Of a DNA stretch of 64,000 nt, positions 44,270 to 52,460 are shown one piece after another. Position numbers and translations under genes: made by a program. The notes under the pieces are model-generated. The model was not told the DNA's origin. It did no database searches and was given only the letters and a program-made list of their open reading frames with translations. Position 1 is the stretch's first letter; each line of letters begins with the position of its first letter. This DNA is from Bacteroidales bacterium (lineage in GTDB: Bacteria; Bacteroidota; Bacteroidia; Bacteroidales; UBA932), in NCBI GenBank assembly GCA_016286385.1, contig JAEESO010000001.1, positions 124,001 through 188,000 of the forward strand, read 5' to 3'.

Positions 44270-44863
44270 ATGCGTAAAGTTTATCTCCTTATGGCAGTTG
44301 CCGCTATCGTGGTGGTGGGCTGCAAGAACATCGGCTCAAAGAAGGCCGCACAAGAGGCCGCCGCTGCAGAAGCCGCAGCAGAAGAAGCTGCTGCAGCACA
44401 GGCAGAACGTATCAATAAGGCCATCGAAGAAGTTGAGGCTGCAGAGAATATGACAGCCCTTGAGGCCGTTGAGGCCCTCTCCCGCGCCCAGCTGGTTGAA
44501 GGCGAAGCCCTCTCCGATGAACTCGCCGGCAATCCTGATTTTGCAGTTCCTTTTGCCGCAGTTGAGGAAAAGCCTTCATTTGGCGGCGGTGACGCAAATG
44601 ATTTCTCAAAGTGGGTTGCAGAAAACATCGTTTATCCCCAGGACGCTCAGGACCGTCAGGTGGGCGGAAGGGTAATTCTCCAGTTCACCGTGAGCAAGGA
44701 AGGAGATGTCAAGGATGTATCCGTCCTCAAGGGCGTGGATCCGGTACTTGACGCAGAGGCTGTCCGTGTAGTGTCCGCTTCTCCCAAGTGGGCTCCCGGC
44801 AACCAGAACAGCATTCCCGTGAACGTAAAGTACACCTTCCCCGTAGTCTTCAAGCTCAACTAA
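44270..44863 (+). CDS. TonB C-terminal-domain protein with a lipoprotein signal
   Basis: 197 residues. The signal ends VVVGC with Cys18, a lipobox, rather than the uncleaved membrane anchor of ordinary TonB. An Ala/Glu-rich helical segment (about 25-75) leads to a TonB C-terminal domain: DFSKWVAENIVYPQDAQDRQVGGRVILQFTVSKEGDVKDVSVLKGVDPVLDAEAVRVVSASPKWAPG. A lipid-anchored TonB domain could not contact ExbB/ExbD in the usual way. It may serve as a periplasmic adaptor, or the Cys may simply lie in an uncleaved anchor. It lies next to the receptor locus, but divergently. Confidence 0.8.
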   Translation: MRKVYLLMAVAAIVVVGCKNIGSKKAAQEAAAAEAAAEEAAAAQAERINKAIEEVEAAENMTALEAVEALSRAQLVEGEALSDELAGNPDFAVPFAAVEEKPSFGGGDANDFSKWVAENIVYPQDAQDRQVGGRVILQFTVSKEGDVKDVSVLKGVDPVLDAEAVRVVSASPKWAPGNQNSIPVNVKYTFPVVFKLN

Positions 44864-44886
44864 GCGCCCTCTATTTGAACTTTATT

Positions 44887-44925
44887 GCAGTCCCCGGTTC
44901 TTTGTAGCCGGGGGCTGCTGTTTTT
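44887..44925 (+). terminator. Terminator after the TonB-domain gene
   Basis: An 11-bp stem with one G-T pair (44887-44897 with 44908-44918), a ten-base loop, then TG and five T. It separates this gene from dnaN. Confidence 0.8.
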
Positions 44926-44961
44926 GGTGCGTGGCGGCTTTGAGTTTTGAGAGAAATTACT

Positions 44962-44969
44962 TACATTTG
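44962..44969 (+). promoter_or_regulatory. -7 box of the dnaN promoter
   Basis: TACATTTG, a full match, 36 bases before the dnaN ATG at 45006. Confidence 0.6.
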
Positions 44970-45005
44970 TATGCTTTAGTTGAAGAAAACAAAAAAGAAC
45001 CATAT

Positions 45006-46127
45006 ATGAAACTTACTATCTCCAGTACCAATCTTCTGAAGGCCCTCATGGACGTCTCCAAGGCCATCCCGTCAAAATCTCCGCTTCCCATCCTGGAGAA
45101 TTTCCTCTTCGTCCTCAAGGAGGGCGTCCTGGAAATTACCGCGTCGGATTCAGAACTTACGCTCCGCACCCGCATTGAGGCGGAAGGCTCAGAGGAAGAC
45201 GGCTCCATTGCCGTTCCCGCACGTCATATGATAGACCTCCTGAAGGAGCTCCCGGATCTTCCGCTTTCTATCAAGACTGTTTCTGACAGCTCATTCGAGT
45301 GCAGCTGGGGCAGCGGTAACTCCGCCCTCCCTTACTTCCCGGCCGCGGATTATCCTGAGATCAAGTCTACCGGAGATGACGCCATCACCGTGGAATTCCC
45401 CGCAGAATCCCTTGTGGAAGGTATCCAGAGCACTGTTTATGCCACTGCAGATGATGAAATCCGTCCCGCCATGAACGGTATCTTCTTTGATATGGACGTG
45501 AACAGTACCACCCTTGTGGCATCAGATTCCCACAAGCTCATCTGCTACACCACCAAGGACGTAAAGGCCCCGGAGAAAGCTTCCTTCATCCTTCACAAGA
45601 AGCCCGCAAGCGTGCTTCGCTCAATCATCGGCAAGGATGTGGAGAACGTGAGCATTTCATTTGACTCTTCATCGGCCCAGTTCAGCTTTGGCGCTACAAC
45701 CCTCATCTGCCGCCTGGTGGTGGGCAAGTACCCCAAGTACCGTGACGTTATTCCCCTGAACAACTCCAACGTCCTTCATATAGACCGCCAGCTTCTCCTG
45801 AACACCGTAAAGCGCGTTGCGGTGTGCGCCAACAAGGCCTCCAACCACATCAAGCTCACCCTCAAGGAAGGCCAGCTGGAAGTATCGGCCCAGGACCTTG
45901 GCTTTGCGCTTGCCGCCTATGAGAAGATCATGTGCAACTACTCCGGAGATGAGCTCACCATTGGCTTCAAGAGCACTTTCCTCACGGAAATCCTTGCCAA
46001 TATGAACTGCAATTCCCTGGTTGTGAAGTTTGCCGATGCCCGCCGCGCAGCCCTTATCCTCCCCGCAGAGGAAGAGGCGGAAACCGAGAAGGTTTGCGGA
46101 ATTCTTATGCCGATAATGATCCAATAG
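45006..46127 (+). CDS. dnaN: DNA polymerase III sliding clamp beta
   Basis: 373 residues from the ATG at 45006, giving MKLTISSTNLLKALMDVSKAIPSKSPLPILENFLF; the longer open frame includes the promoter. Three clamp domains follow, with the hydrophobic binding-cleft residues near the C-terminus (ILMPIMIQ). dnaA is not adjacent, as is usual in Bacteroidota. A type B hairpin element lies 7 bases after the stop. Confidence 0.96.
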   Translation: MKLTISSTNLLKALMDVSKAIPSKSPLPILENFLFVLKEGVLEITASDSELTLRTRIEAEGSEEDGSIAVPARHMIDLLKELPDLPLSIKTVSDSSFECSWGSGNSALPYFPAADYPEIKSTGDDAITVEFPAESLVEGIQSTVYATADDEIRPAMNGIFFDMDVNSTTLVASDSHKLICYTTKDVKAPEKASFILHKKPASVLRSIIGKDVENVSISFDSSSAQFSFGATTLICRLVVGKYPKYRDVIPLNNSNVLHIDRQLLLNTVKRVAVCANKASNHIKLTLKEGQLEVSAQDLGFALAAYEKIMCNYSGDELTIGFKSTFLTEILANMNCNSLVVKFADARRAALILPAEEEAETEKVCGILMPIMIQ

Positions 46128-46134
46128 AATCGCT

Positions 46135-46247
46135 GAATCAGGGTATCTCTTTCTGAACCGTCGCTTCGCGACCCCTCCCACTTCGTGGGCCCCTCCCTCT
46201 TACACGGCCGAGGGTGGCCATGGGTTCAGAAAGAGATACCCTGATTC
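46135..46247 (+). mobile_element. Hairpin element, type B, downstream of dnaN
   Basis: 113 bp with perfect 25-bp inverted arms (46135-46159 and 46223-46247). The core reads GTCGC-TTC-GCGAC hairpin (46160-46172), CCCCTCCC, CCCAC-TTC-GTGGG hairpin, GGGCCCCTCCCTCTTA and GGCC-GAGGGT-GGCC hairpin (46206-46219). It matches the CYTH copy nearly base for base outside the central segment, while the arms are unrelated. The only complete copy in the window outside a coding sequence. Confidence 0.88.
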
Positions 46248-46266
46248 GTGCTAGTACCTTATTGCT

Positions 46267-47232
46267 ATGGAACTGAATCTGGAAAGACCATTACTTTTTT
46301 TTGATATAGAAAGTACTGGATTGAATATTGCCACGGACGGCATCATTGAGCTAAGTTTTGTGAAGGCGTTCCCGGGAGGGGAGACCAGGGTTAAAACCTG
46401 GAAGATCAAGCCCTGGGACTATGTGAATCACTGTGTGATCCATATCAATCCGCAGGCATCGGAGGTGAACGGTGTGAAGGACGAGGACCTTGTGGACTGC
46501 CCCAAGTTCATAGAGGTTCTGCCGGAAGTGGCAGAGTGGCTGGAGGGGAGTGACCTTGCAGGATACAATTCCGCCAAGTTTGACCTTCCTCTTCTGGCCG
46601 AGGAAATTGAGCGTGTACGTGAGTACTGTGGTACCCGCCTCAAGGATGAAAAATCGGCCCCCAAGGCCCAGGAGATGCTCTCTCTCATAGAGAAACTTGA
46701 CCTTCATTCCTGCAAGATGGTGGACGTCCAGAATATCTTCCATCATTTTGAGCCCCGTAACCTCAGGGCTGCTTACCGCTTCTACTGTGGCGGAAAGGAC
46801 TTTGAGAACGCCCATACCGCAGAGGCCGATACCCTTGCAACGTATGAGGTCCTGAAGGGCCAGCTTGACCGTTACAAGGAGCCTACGGAGTATCAGCCGG
46901 AAGTCCTTAAGAATGACGTTGACGCCCTTGCAAAGATAGGTGCCCGTTCCAAGACCGTTGATTTTGCAGGCCGATTGATAGAAGGTGAGGACGGGGAGCC
47001 TGTTATCAGTTTTGGAAAGCACAAGGGCCGCACTGCACGTGAAGTGTGGAACACGGAGCCGTCATACTATGCCTGGATTGAGGGCGGAGACTTCACCCTT
47101 GACACCAAAAGGCAGTTTGCCCTCCTTAAGGCCCGCTTCCAGAAGGAGCGCAAGGAAGCCCTTAACAGGCCCGCCACGGACGATGAACTCCAGGGCCTTG
47201 CAAGTAAGTTCAACACGGGCAAACTTTTCTAA
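46267..47232 (+). CDS. DEDDh 3'-5' exonuclease (DnaQ-like)
   Basis: 321 residues. The exonuclease motifs are visible: ExoI FFDIESTGL (about 12-20), ExoII AGYNSAKFDLPLL, and ExoIII with AHTAEADTLATYEVL including the His and Asp. A C-terminal segment, ISFGKHKGRTAREVWNTEPSYYAWIEGGDF, resembles the small domain found in exodeoxyribonuclease X-type proteins. It is not the polymerase III epsilon subunit fused to PolC. A repair or RNA-processing exonuclease is likely. Confidence 0.88.
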   Translation: MELNLERPLLFFDIESTGLNIATDGIIELSFVKAFPGGETRVKTWKIKPWDYVNHCVIHINPQASEVNGVKDEDLVDCPKFIEVLPEVAEWLEGSDLAGYNSAKFDLPLLAEEIERVREYCGTRLKDEKSAPKAQEMLSLIEKLDLHSCKMVDVQNIFHHFEPRNLRAAYRFYCGGKDFENAHTAEADTLATYEVLKGQLDRYKEPTEYQPEVLKNDVDALAKIGARSKTVDFAGRLIEGEDGEPVISFGKHKGRTAREVWNTEPSYYAWIEGGDFTLDTKRQFALLKARFQKERKEALNRPATDDELQGLASKFNTGKLF

Positions 47233-47290
47233 AGGTTCGGCACGGAGTTTGAGCTATCTCCGCGCGGAAAATGTTTAAAAAAGAAATACT

Positions 47291-48712
47291 ATGAAAAAAG
47301 GATTCTTGACTGTACTGCTTTCAGTACTGGCAGGCGGTCTTACCGCCTATGGCGTAGTGAAAGTAACCGGACCACAGGCCGCCCAGGCCACTGTTGTGAA
47401 AGATTCGCAAGGGAATGCAGTGGAGTACCGCACTGTCAATTTGGCAGACTCCGACTACCCTGATTTTACCTATGCCGCAGAAACCGCCGTCGAGGCCGTG
47501 GTATACGTGGAAGTAACCGTCCAGGGCCGCCAGCAATACCAGAACATAGACCCGTTCTTCCGCTTCTTCTTTGGCGATGAATTCTCCCAGCCCCAGTACC
47601 GTGAGCAGAAGGGTAGCGGCAGCGGCGTCATCATCCGCCCTGACGGGTATATTGTGACCAACAACCACGTTGTGGCCGGCGCCACAAAGATTTCCGTGAC
47701 GCTCAACGACAATTCCCAGTACGATGCTACCGTTGTGGGTACAGACCCCGTCACAGACGTTGCAATCATAAAGATCGACGGCGCAAATCTTCCTACAATC
47801 CCGCTTGGTGACTCCGATAAACTCCGCCTTGGAGAGTGGGTCCTTGCAATTGGCTCACCCCTTGGCGCACAGCTCAGGAGTACCATTACCGCAGGTATTG
47901 TATCGGCCAAAGGACGCTCAATGCCGGACGGTTCAGGAGAATTCAAGATTGAGTCCTTCATCCAGACCGACGCTGCAGTGAACCCCGGCAACTCCGGTGG
48001 CGCCCTTGTTAACAAGAAGGGTGAACTGGTGGGCATCAACACCGCCATTGTGTCCCAGACAGGTGCCTACAGCGGATATTCCTTCGCCGTTCCCGTGAAC
48101 ATTGTGAAGAGGGTGGCCGGAGACCTCATTGACTACGGCTCCGTCAAGCGCGCAATGCTGGGCATCACGATGGGCAGCGTGGACAAGAAAATTGCCGACG
48201 AAATGAAACTTTCCTCCGTTTCAGGCGTATATATTAACGAGGTTTTGAAAGGCAGCGCCGCGGAAAAGGCCGGTCTTAAGAAAAACGACGTAATCGTAGC
48301 CATTGACGGTGAGAAGATTACAGACGCTTCATCCGTACAGGCAAAGGTGAGTGGATACCACCCCGGAGACCAGGCCGATATTCTCTATTTCAGAGACGGA
48401 AAAGAGGCCCGCACCACTGTGGTTTTCCAGGCCGCTTCAACCGAGAACGGTGAAGTGGACGCGGACGGAACCGTCGCTTTCTACGGAGCAAAGCTCAGGG
48501 CCGCCCAGAAGGGCGTTGAGATAGTTTCCGTAGGGCAGGGCAAGATGGCCGATGCCGGAGCCAAGGAGGGCGGAATCATCCTCTTTGTAAACGGAGATGC
48601 CGTTGCAAAACCTCAGGATGTTGTGGCCAAGGCCAAGAAAGGCGCCCGCGCGGTATATATTGAAGGTATAGACGCAAACGGCAAGACTTTCTACCTGGCA
48701 TTTGGGAAGTAG
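47291..48712 (+). CDS. Periplasmic serine protease, DegP/HtrA family
   Basis: 473 residues. An N-terminal signal or anchor (about 1-22) is followed by a trypsin-like domain with catalytic triad H126 (TNNHVVAG), D156 (TDVAII) and S235 (NPGNSGGALV). Two PDZ domains follow, near 270-360 and 385-470 (VSGVYINEVLKGSAAEKAGLKKNDVIVAIDG). Envelope protein quality control is the expected role. rpoD follows after 15 bases, an arrangement common in Bacteroidota. Confidence 0.93.
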   Translation: MKKGFLTVLLSVLAGGLTAYGVVKVTGPQAAQATVVKDSQGNAVEYRTVNLADSDYPDFTYAAETAVEAVVYVEVTVQGRQQYQNIDPFFRFFFGDEFSQPQYREQKGSGSGVIIRPDGYIVTNNHVVAGATKISVTLNDNSQYDATVVGTDPVTDVAIIKIDGANLPTIPLGDSDKLRLGEWVLAIGSPLGAQLRSTITAGIVSAKGRSMPDGSGEFKIESFIQTDAAVNPGNSGGALVNKKGELVGINTAIVSQTGAYSGYSFAVPVNIVKRVAGDLIDYGSVKRAMLGITMGSVDKKIADEMKLSSVSGVYINEVLKGSAAEKAGLKKNDVIVAIDGEKITDASSVQAKVSGYHPGDQADILYFRDGKEARTTVVFQAASTENGEVDADGTVAFYGAKLRAAQKGVEIVSVGQGKMADAGAKEGGIILFVNGDAVAKPQDVVAKAKKGARAVYIEGIDANGKTFYLAFGK

Positions 48713-48727
48713 AAATTTTTAGCACAC

Positions 48728-49588
48728 ATGAGGCAATTAAAGATTACAAAGTCCATCACCAACCGCGAGAGCGCGTCACTGGACAAGTACCTGCAGGAGA
48801 TCGGCCGTGAAGAGCTGGTAACTCCGGACGAGGAAGTAGAACTGGCTCAGCGTATCCGTAAAGGAGACCAGGAGGCACTAGAAAAGCTCACAAGGGCAAA
48901 CCTGCGTTTTGTGGTATCCGTCGCAAAGCAGTACCAGAACCAGGGCCTTAGCCTTCCGGACCTTATCAACGAGGGAAACCTTGGTCTTATCAAGGCCGCA
49001 GAGAAGTTCGATGAAACCCGTGGCTTCAAGTTCATCTCATACGCAGTGTGGTGGATCCGTCAGAGCATCCTCCAGGCACTGGCAGAGCAAAGCCGTATTG
49101 TCCGTCTTCCCCTTAACCAGGTTGGTTCCCTGAACAAGATCAACAAGGCCCTGGGTAAGTTTGAGCAAGAGTACGAGCGCCAGCCTTCCAATGAGGAACT
49201 GGCAGAGATGATAGACATCCCCAAGGACAAGATATCCGATACCCTCCGCGTGGGCAGCCGCCATGTCAGCGTAGATGCCCCCTTCGTGGAAGGCGAGGAC
49301 AACTCCCTTCTGGACGTTCTCCCCAACGACGATTCCCCGTCGGCCGATAAAACCCTTGTGAACGAGAGCCTCAACACAGAGATCGAGCGCGCCCTTTCCA
49401 CCCTGACTGACCGTGAAAGGGAGATCATCAAGAGCTTCTTCGGTATCGGCTGTCAGGAAATGACCCTTGAAGAGATTGGAGAGCGCTTCGGCCTCACACG
49501 TGAGCGCGTGCGTCAGATTAAGGAGAAGGCTATCCGCCGTCTCAAGAGCCCTTCACGCAGTAAACTTCTTAAGAGCTATCTTGGATGA
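48728..49588 (+). CDS. rpoD: Primary sigma factor RpoD (SigA)
   Basis: 286 residues, with almost no region 1.1, as in the Bacteroidota primary sigma factor. Region 2 is [56 protein letters not shown]. Region 4 ends with the helix-turn-helix [26 protein letters not shown]. This type recognises the -7 TAnnTTTG and -33 TTTG promoters seen throughout this window. It overlaps argS by 4 bases. Confidence 0.97.
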   Translation: MRQLKITKSITNRESASLDKYLQEIGREELVTPDEEVELAQRIRKGDQEALEKLTRANLRFVVSVAKQYQNQGLSLPDLINEGNLGLIKAAEKFDETRGFKFISYAVWWIRQSILQALAEQSRIVRLPLNQVGSLNKINKALGKFEQEYERQPSNEELAEMIDIPKDKISDTLRVGSRHVSVDAPFVEGEDNSLLDVLPNDDSPSADKTLVNESLNTEIERALSTLTDREREIIKSFFGIGCQEMTLEEIGERFGLTRERVRQIKEKAIRRLKSPSRSKLLKSYLG

Positions 49589-51315
49589 CCCCGGAATCTT
49601 TTATTCAGAATAAGGCCTCTGAGGCCATCAAGGCAATCTATGGAACTGAAGTGGCGGAAACGTCACTTCAGGTTTCTGTTACCCGCAAGGAGTTTGAGGG
49701 AGACTACACCCTTGTCACTTTCCCTCTCCTTAAGATCACCCGTCAGGCACCGGACGTTACCGGTAACGCAATAGGGGAGTGGCTGGTTTCCAATGTTCCG
49801 GAAATATCGGCCTTCAACTCCGTGAAGGGCTTCCTTAACCTTTCCTTCTCGCCGGTTTACTGGAACGAGTCCCTGAAGGCAATCGCTGAGGCTCCGGATT
49901 ACGGTCAGCTGCCCTCTACCGGCCGCCGCATCATGGTGGAATTCTCTTCCCCCAATACCAACAAGCCCCTTCACCTAGGCCATATCCGCAACAACCTCCT
50001 TGGCGACAGCGTGTCCCGTATCCTCAAGGCCTGCGGCAACGACGTTGTGAAAAGCACAATAGTGAATGACCGCGGCGTGCACATCTGTAAGAGTATGTAC
50101 GCCTGGGAGAAGTGCTTTAACGGCGCCACCCCTCAGAGCACCGGCAAGAAGGGAGACCATCTTGTAGGAGACTGCTACGTGGCCTATGCCCAGATGGAGA
50201 AGGAGCATCCGGAGGTAATAGATGATGTCCACAAGATGCTTGTGGACTGGGAGAAAGGAGACCCTCACGTACGTGAACTCTGGGCCATGATGAACGGCTG
50301 GGTGTATGCCGGCTTCGATGAGACTTACGCAGCCCTTGGCATTACCTTCGACCAGGTGGACCATGAAAGCGAAACCTACCTCCTTGGTAAGGAACTGGTC
50401 CAGAAAGGCCTCAAGGAGGGTGTCTTTGTGAAAGACCCTGACGGCAGCGTGTGGTGTGACCTAACCGCCGACGGCCTGGACCGCAAGCTGGTCCTCCGTG
50501 GAGACGGAACTTCCGTGTACATCACCCAGGACCTTGGTACCGCAGAGCGCCGCTTCCAGAATTTCAAGCTGGATTCCCACGTTTACGTGGTGGGTAATGA
50601 GCAGGACTACCACTTCCAGGTGCTTAAGCTCATCCTCAAAAAACTTGGCTTTGACTGGGCCGATCAGATTTATCATCTGAGTTACGGCATGGTGGAGCTC
50701 CCTGAGGGCAAGATGAAATCCCGCGAGGGCACGGTTGTGGATGCCGATGACCTCATTGAGAACATGTACCTTGAGGCAAAGAAAACCTCAGAGGAAAGTG
50801 GCAAACTGGCCGATATCTCCCCCGAGGAAAAGGACAGGCTCTATCATATGATCGGCCTTGGCGCCCTCAAGTACTTCATCATCAAGGTGGATCCCAAGAA
50901 GACCATGCTCTTCAACCCCAAGGAAAGCATTGACTTCAACGGCAACACCGGTCCTTTCATCCAGTACACCCACGCCCGTATCTGCAGTATTCTCCGTAAG
51001 GCAACCGTTGCTTTCGGCCCTTCAGATATTGCCGCGGATGCCCAGCCATCGGCCAAGGAAGTGCGTCTTGTCAAGCTCCTTGACCTCTATCCCGGAAAGG
51101 TGGCAGAGGCCGGCGCTGCGCTTAGTCCCGCCGTCATTGCCAATTACGCCTATGATCTTGCCAAGGAGTTCAACCAGTACTACCACGACACCCCCATCCT
51201 CAAGGAAGAGAATGAGGCTGTCCTCAAGTACCGCCTGGAACTGATTGCCGTCATGGCCCGCACGCTCCGCAGCGCCATGGGCCTGCTGGGAATTGAACTT
51301 CCGGAAAGGATGTAA
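49585..51315 (+). CDS. argS: Arginyl-tRNA synthetase
   Basis: 576 residues. The N-terminal Add-1-like domain is followed by the class I HIGH motif in [22 protein letters not shown] and a KMSKS-equivalent in [17 protein letters not shown]. The C-terminal anticodon-binding domain ends with the family-typical [10 protein letters not shown]. Its start overlaps the rpoD stop (ATGA). Confidence 0.97.
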   Translation: MTPESFIQNKASEAIKAIYGTEVAETSLQVSVTRKEFEGDYTLVTFPLLKITRQAPDVTGNAIGEWLVSNVPEISAFNSVKGFLNLSFSPVYWNESLKAIAEAPDYGQLPSTGRRIMVEFSSPNTNKPLHLGHIRNNLLGDSVSRILKACGNDVVKSTIVNDRGVHICKSMYAWEKCFNGATPQSTGKKGDHLVGDCYVAYAQMEKEHPEVIDDVHKMLVDWEKGDPHVRELWAMMNGWVYAGFDETYAALGITFDQVDHESETYLLGKELVQKGLKEGVFVKDPDGSVWCDLTADGLDRKLVLRGDGTSVYITQDLGTAERRFQNFKLDSHVYVVGNEQDYHFQVLKLILKKLGFDWADQIYHLSYGMVELPEGKMKSREGTVVDADDLIENMYLEAKKTSEESGKLADISPEEKDRLYHMIGLGALKYFIIKVDPKKTMLFNPKESIDFNGNTGPFIQYTHARICSILRKATVAFGPSDIAADAQPSAKEVRLVKLLDLYPGKVAEAGAALSPAVIANYAYDLAKEFNQYYHDTPILKEENEAVLKYRLELIAVMARTLRSAMGLLGIELPERM

Positions 51316-51358
51316 AGTGGTCCTGGCGCGTAATTCGCTGTCTTACAGTTGTTTATAT

Positions 51359-51392
51359 AAAGTCGGGTGCACCTGCAAGTGCACCCGACTTT
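51359..51392. terminator. Bidirectional terminator between argS and the VanZ-like gene
   Basis: A perfect 14-bp stem (51359-51372 with 51379-51392) with a CTGCAA loop and A/T at both ends. It serves the two convergent transcripts and shares its stem core with 2112-2137. Confidence 0.8.
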
Positions 51393-51417
51393 GCGTATAT
51401 CGTTGATTGTGAGTAAG

Positions 51418-51831
51418 TTACTTGGCAGCCGGCTTTCGTTGTTTGGCAATATCCACCACGGCTACAACCACAGAGCTTAGTAGCAGGGCTATTGTATCGG
51501 CCGTAAGGTCAAGAGGATCTCCGCTGCGGTATTTGGTGAGGTGAGCCTGGCCCCATTCCGTTCCAAAGGCAAGCAGAAGGCCGATAATAAAGGTGACACC
51601 CACAAAAAGCAGGGTGCTCTTTACCGTTTCCGTGAACCTGTCAAATGCAAAGAAGGCCAGGATTGGGAACGGGAAGAACATTATGAAATGCGCCAGCTTG
51701 TCCGTTGGAATGCCCAGGAAGGACATGGGAACGGAAGGGGTATTGTCAAAATGGCCGAAGCAGAGGAAAAGAACCCCTGCTACATAAAGCCAGAAAAGTA
51801 TCTGAAACGCTATCTTATTGCCGCGACTCAT
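51418..51831 (-). CDS. VanZ-like membrane protein
   Basis: 137 residues from the ATG at 51831, which shares one base with the stop of the upstream gene (TAATG). Four hydrophobic helices are visible, with TDKLAHFIMFFPFPIL matching the VanZ-like family core and EWGQAHLTKYRSGDPLDLTADTIAL the conserved second half. In Gram-positives VanZ affects teicoplanin susceptibility; in Bacteroidota the role is unknown. Confidence 0.8.
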   Translation of the reverse strand: MSRGNKIAFQILFWLYVAGVLFLCFGHFDNTPSVPMSFLGIPTDKLAHFIMFFPFPILAFFAFDRFTETVKSTLLFVGVTFIIGLLLAFGTEWGQAHLTKYRSGDPLDLTADTIALLLSSVVVAVVDIAKQRKPAAK

Positions 51832-52460
51832 TAAAAACGCAGTTCCCCAAAGAATTCCGGCCTGTGGAAGTCCGGCTGGGGAGTATCTATGGGAGCCCAG
51901 CTTACATAATGAGGATGGGCGGTTTTGTCTCCGCACTTGTAGAAGTTGGCGCGGATCTTTTTAGGAAGATTCTCAGGGTCAATGCCGATTAACTCGAACG
52001 GTATGATGATGCATACGCGCCAGTTCTGGAGGCCTTCCTTTTCTGCATCCACCTTACTCACGGAAGCAAAACGGGCGATGGCCTTCATCTCTTCTTCCGG
52101 ACGTGCTGTGCGGTGATTGCGGTCAGGACCTGCGCAGGCAAGGACCTTTCCAAGGGCATTGATCTCAAAGTTGTAATATACGGAGCCGTCAGGATCCTGA
52201 ACGAAGAACTCCACGCAGCTGTCTTCCCACTGGGAACCGTTGTCCTCCTTATTCTCTGCCCTGAGGTCAAGGCCGCTTACGCGGAAATCCACCACCAGGG
52301 AGCCTTCCGTGCGGGCAATTCTCCCTGCACACACAGGAGCATAGGGATATTCAGAAGGCCAGTTGACCGTATTCACGTCAAAACGTGCGGCCTGAAGCTC
52401 CATTACGCTGTCAAGGTCCAGGGTGTCAAAGTTTACAAGGGGTACTTTAATGGTTTTCAT
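51831..52460 (-). CDS. Carbohydrate-binding family 9-like protein
   Basis: 209 residues without a signal peptide. WPSEYPYAPVCAGRIA, SQWEDSCVEFFVQDPDGSVYYNFEINALG and YVSWAPIDTPQPDFHRPEFFGELRF match the CBM9/DOMON-like group that Bacteroidota often encode as stand-alone proteins. The ligand is unknown. It starts 4 bases inside the end of the ABC transporter gene. Confidence 0.8.
   Translation of the reverse strand: MKTIKVPLVNFDTLDLDSVMELQAARFDVNTVNWPSEYPYAPVCAGRIARTEGSLVVDFRVSGLDLRAENKEDNGSQWEDSCVEFFVQDPDGSVYYNFEINALGKVLACAGPDRNHRTARPEEEMKAIARFASVSKVDAEKEGLQNWRVCIIIPFELIGIDPENLPKKIRANFYKCGDKTAHPHYVSWAPIDTPQPDFHRPEFFGELRF

Noticed and set aside
43881..44300. A cobalamin riboswitch upstream of the BtuB-like operon
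   Set aside because: The leader before the start at 44197 is only about 15-20 bases, and no B12-box-like sequence is visible there or before the BtuG-like gene.
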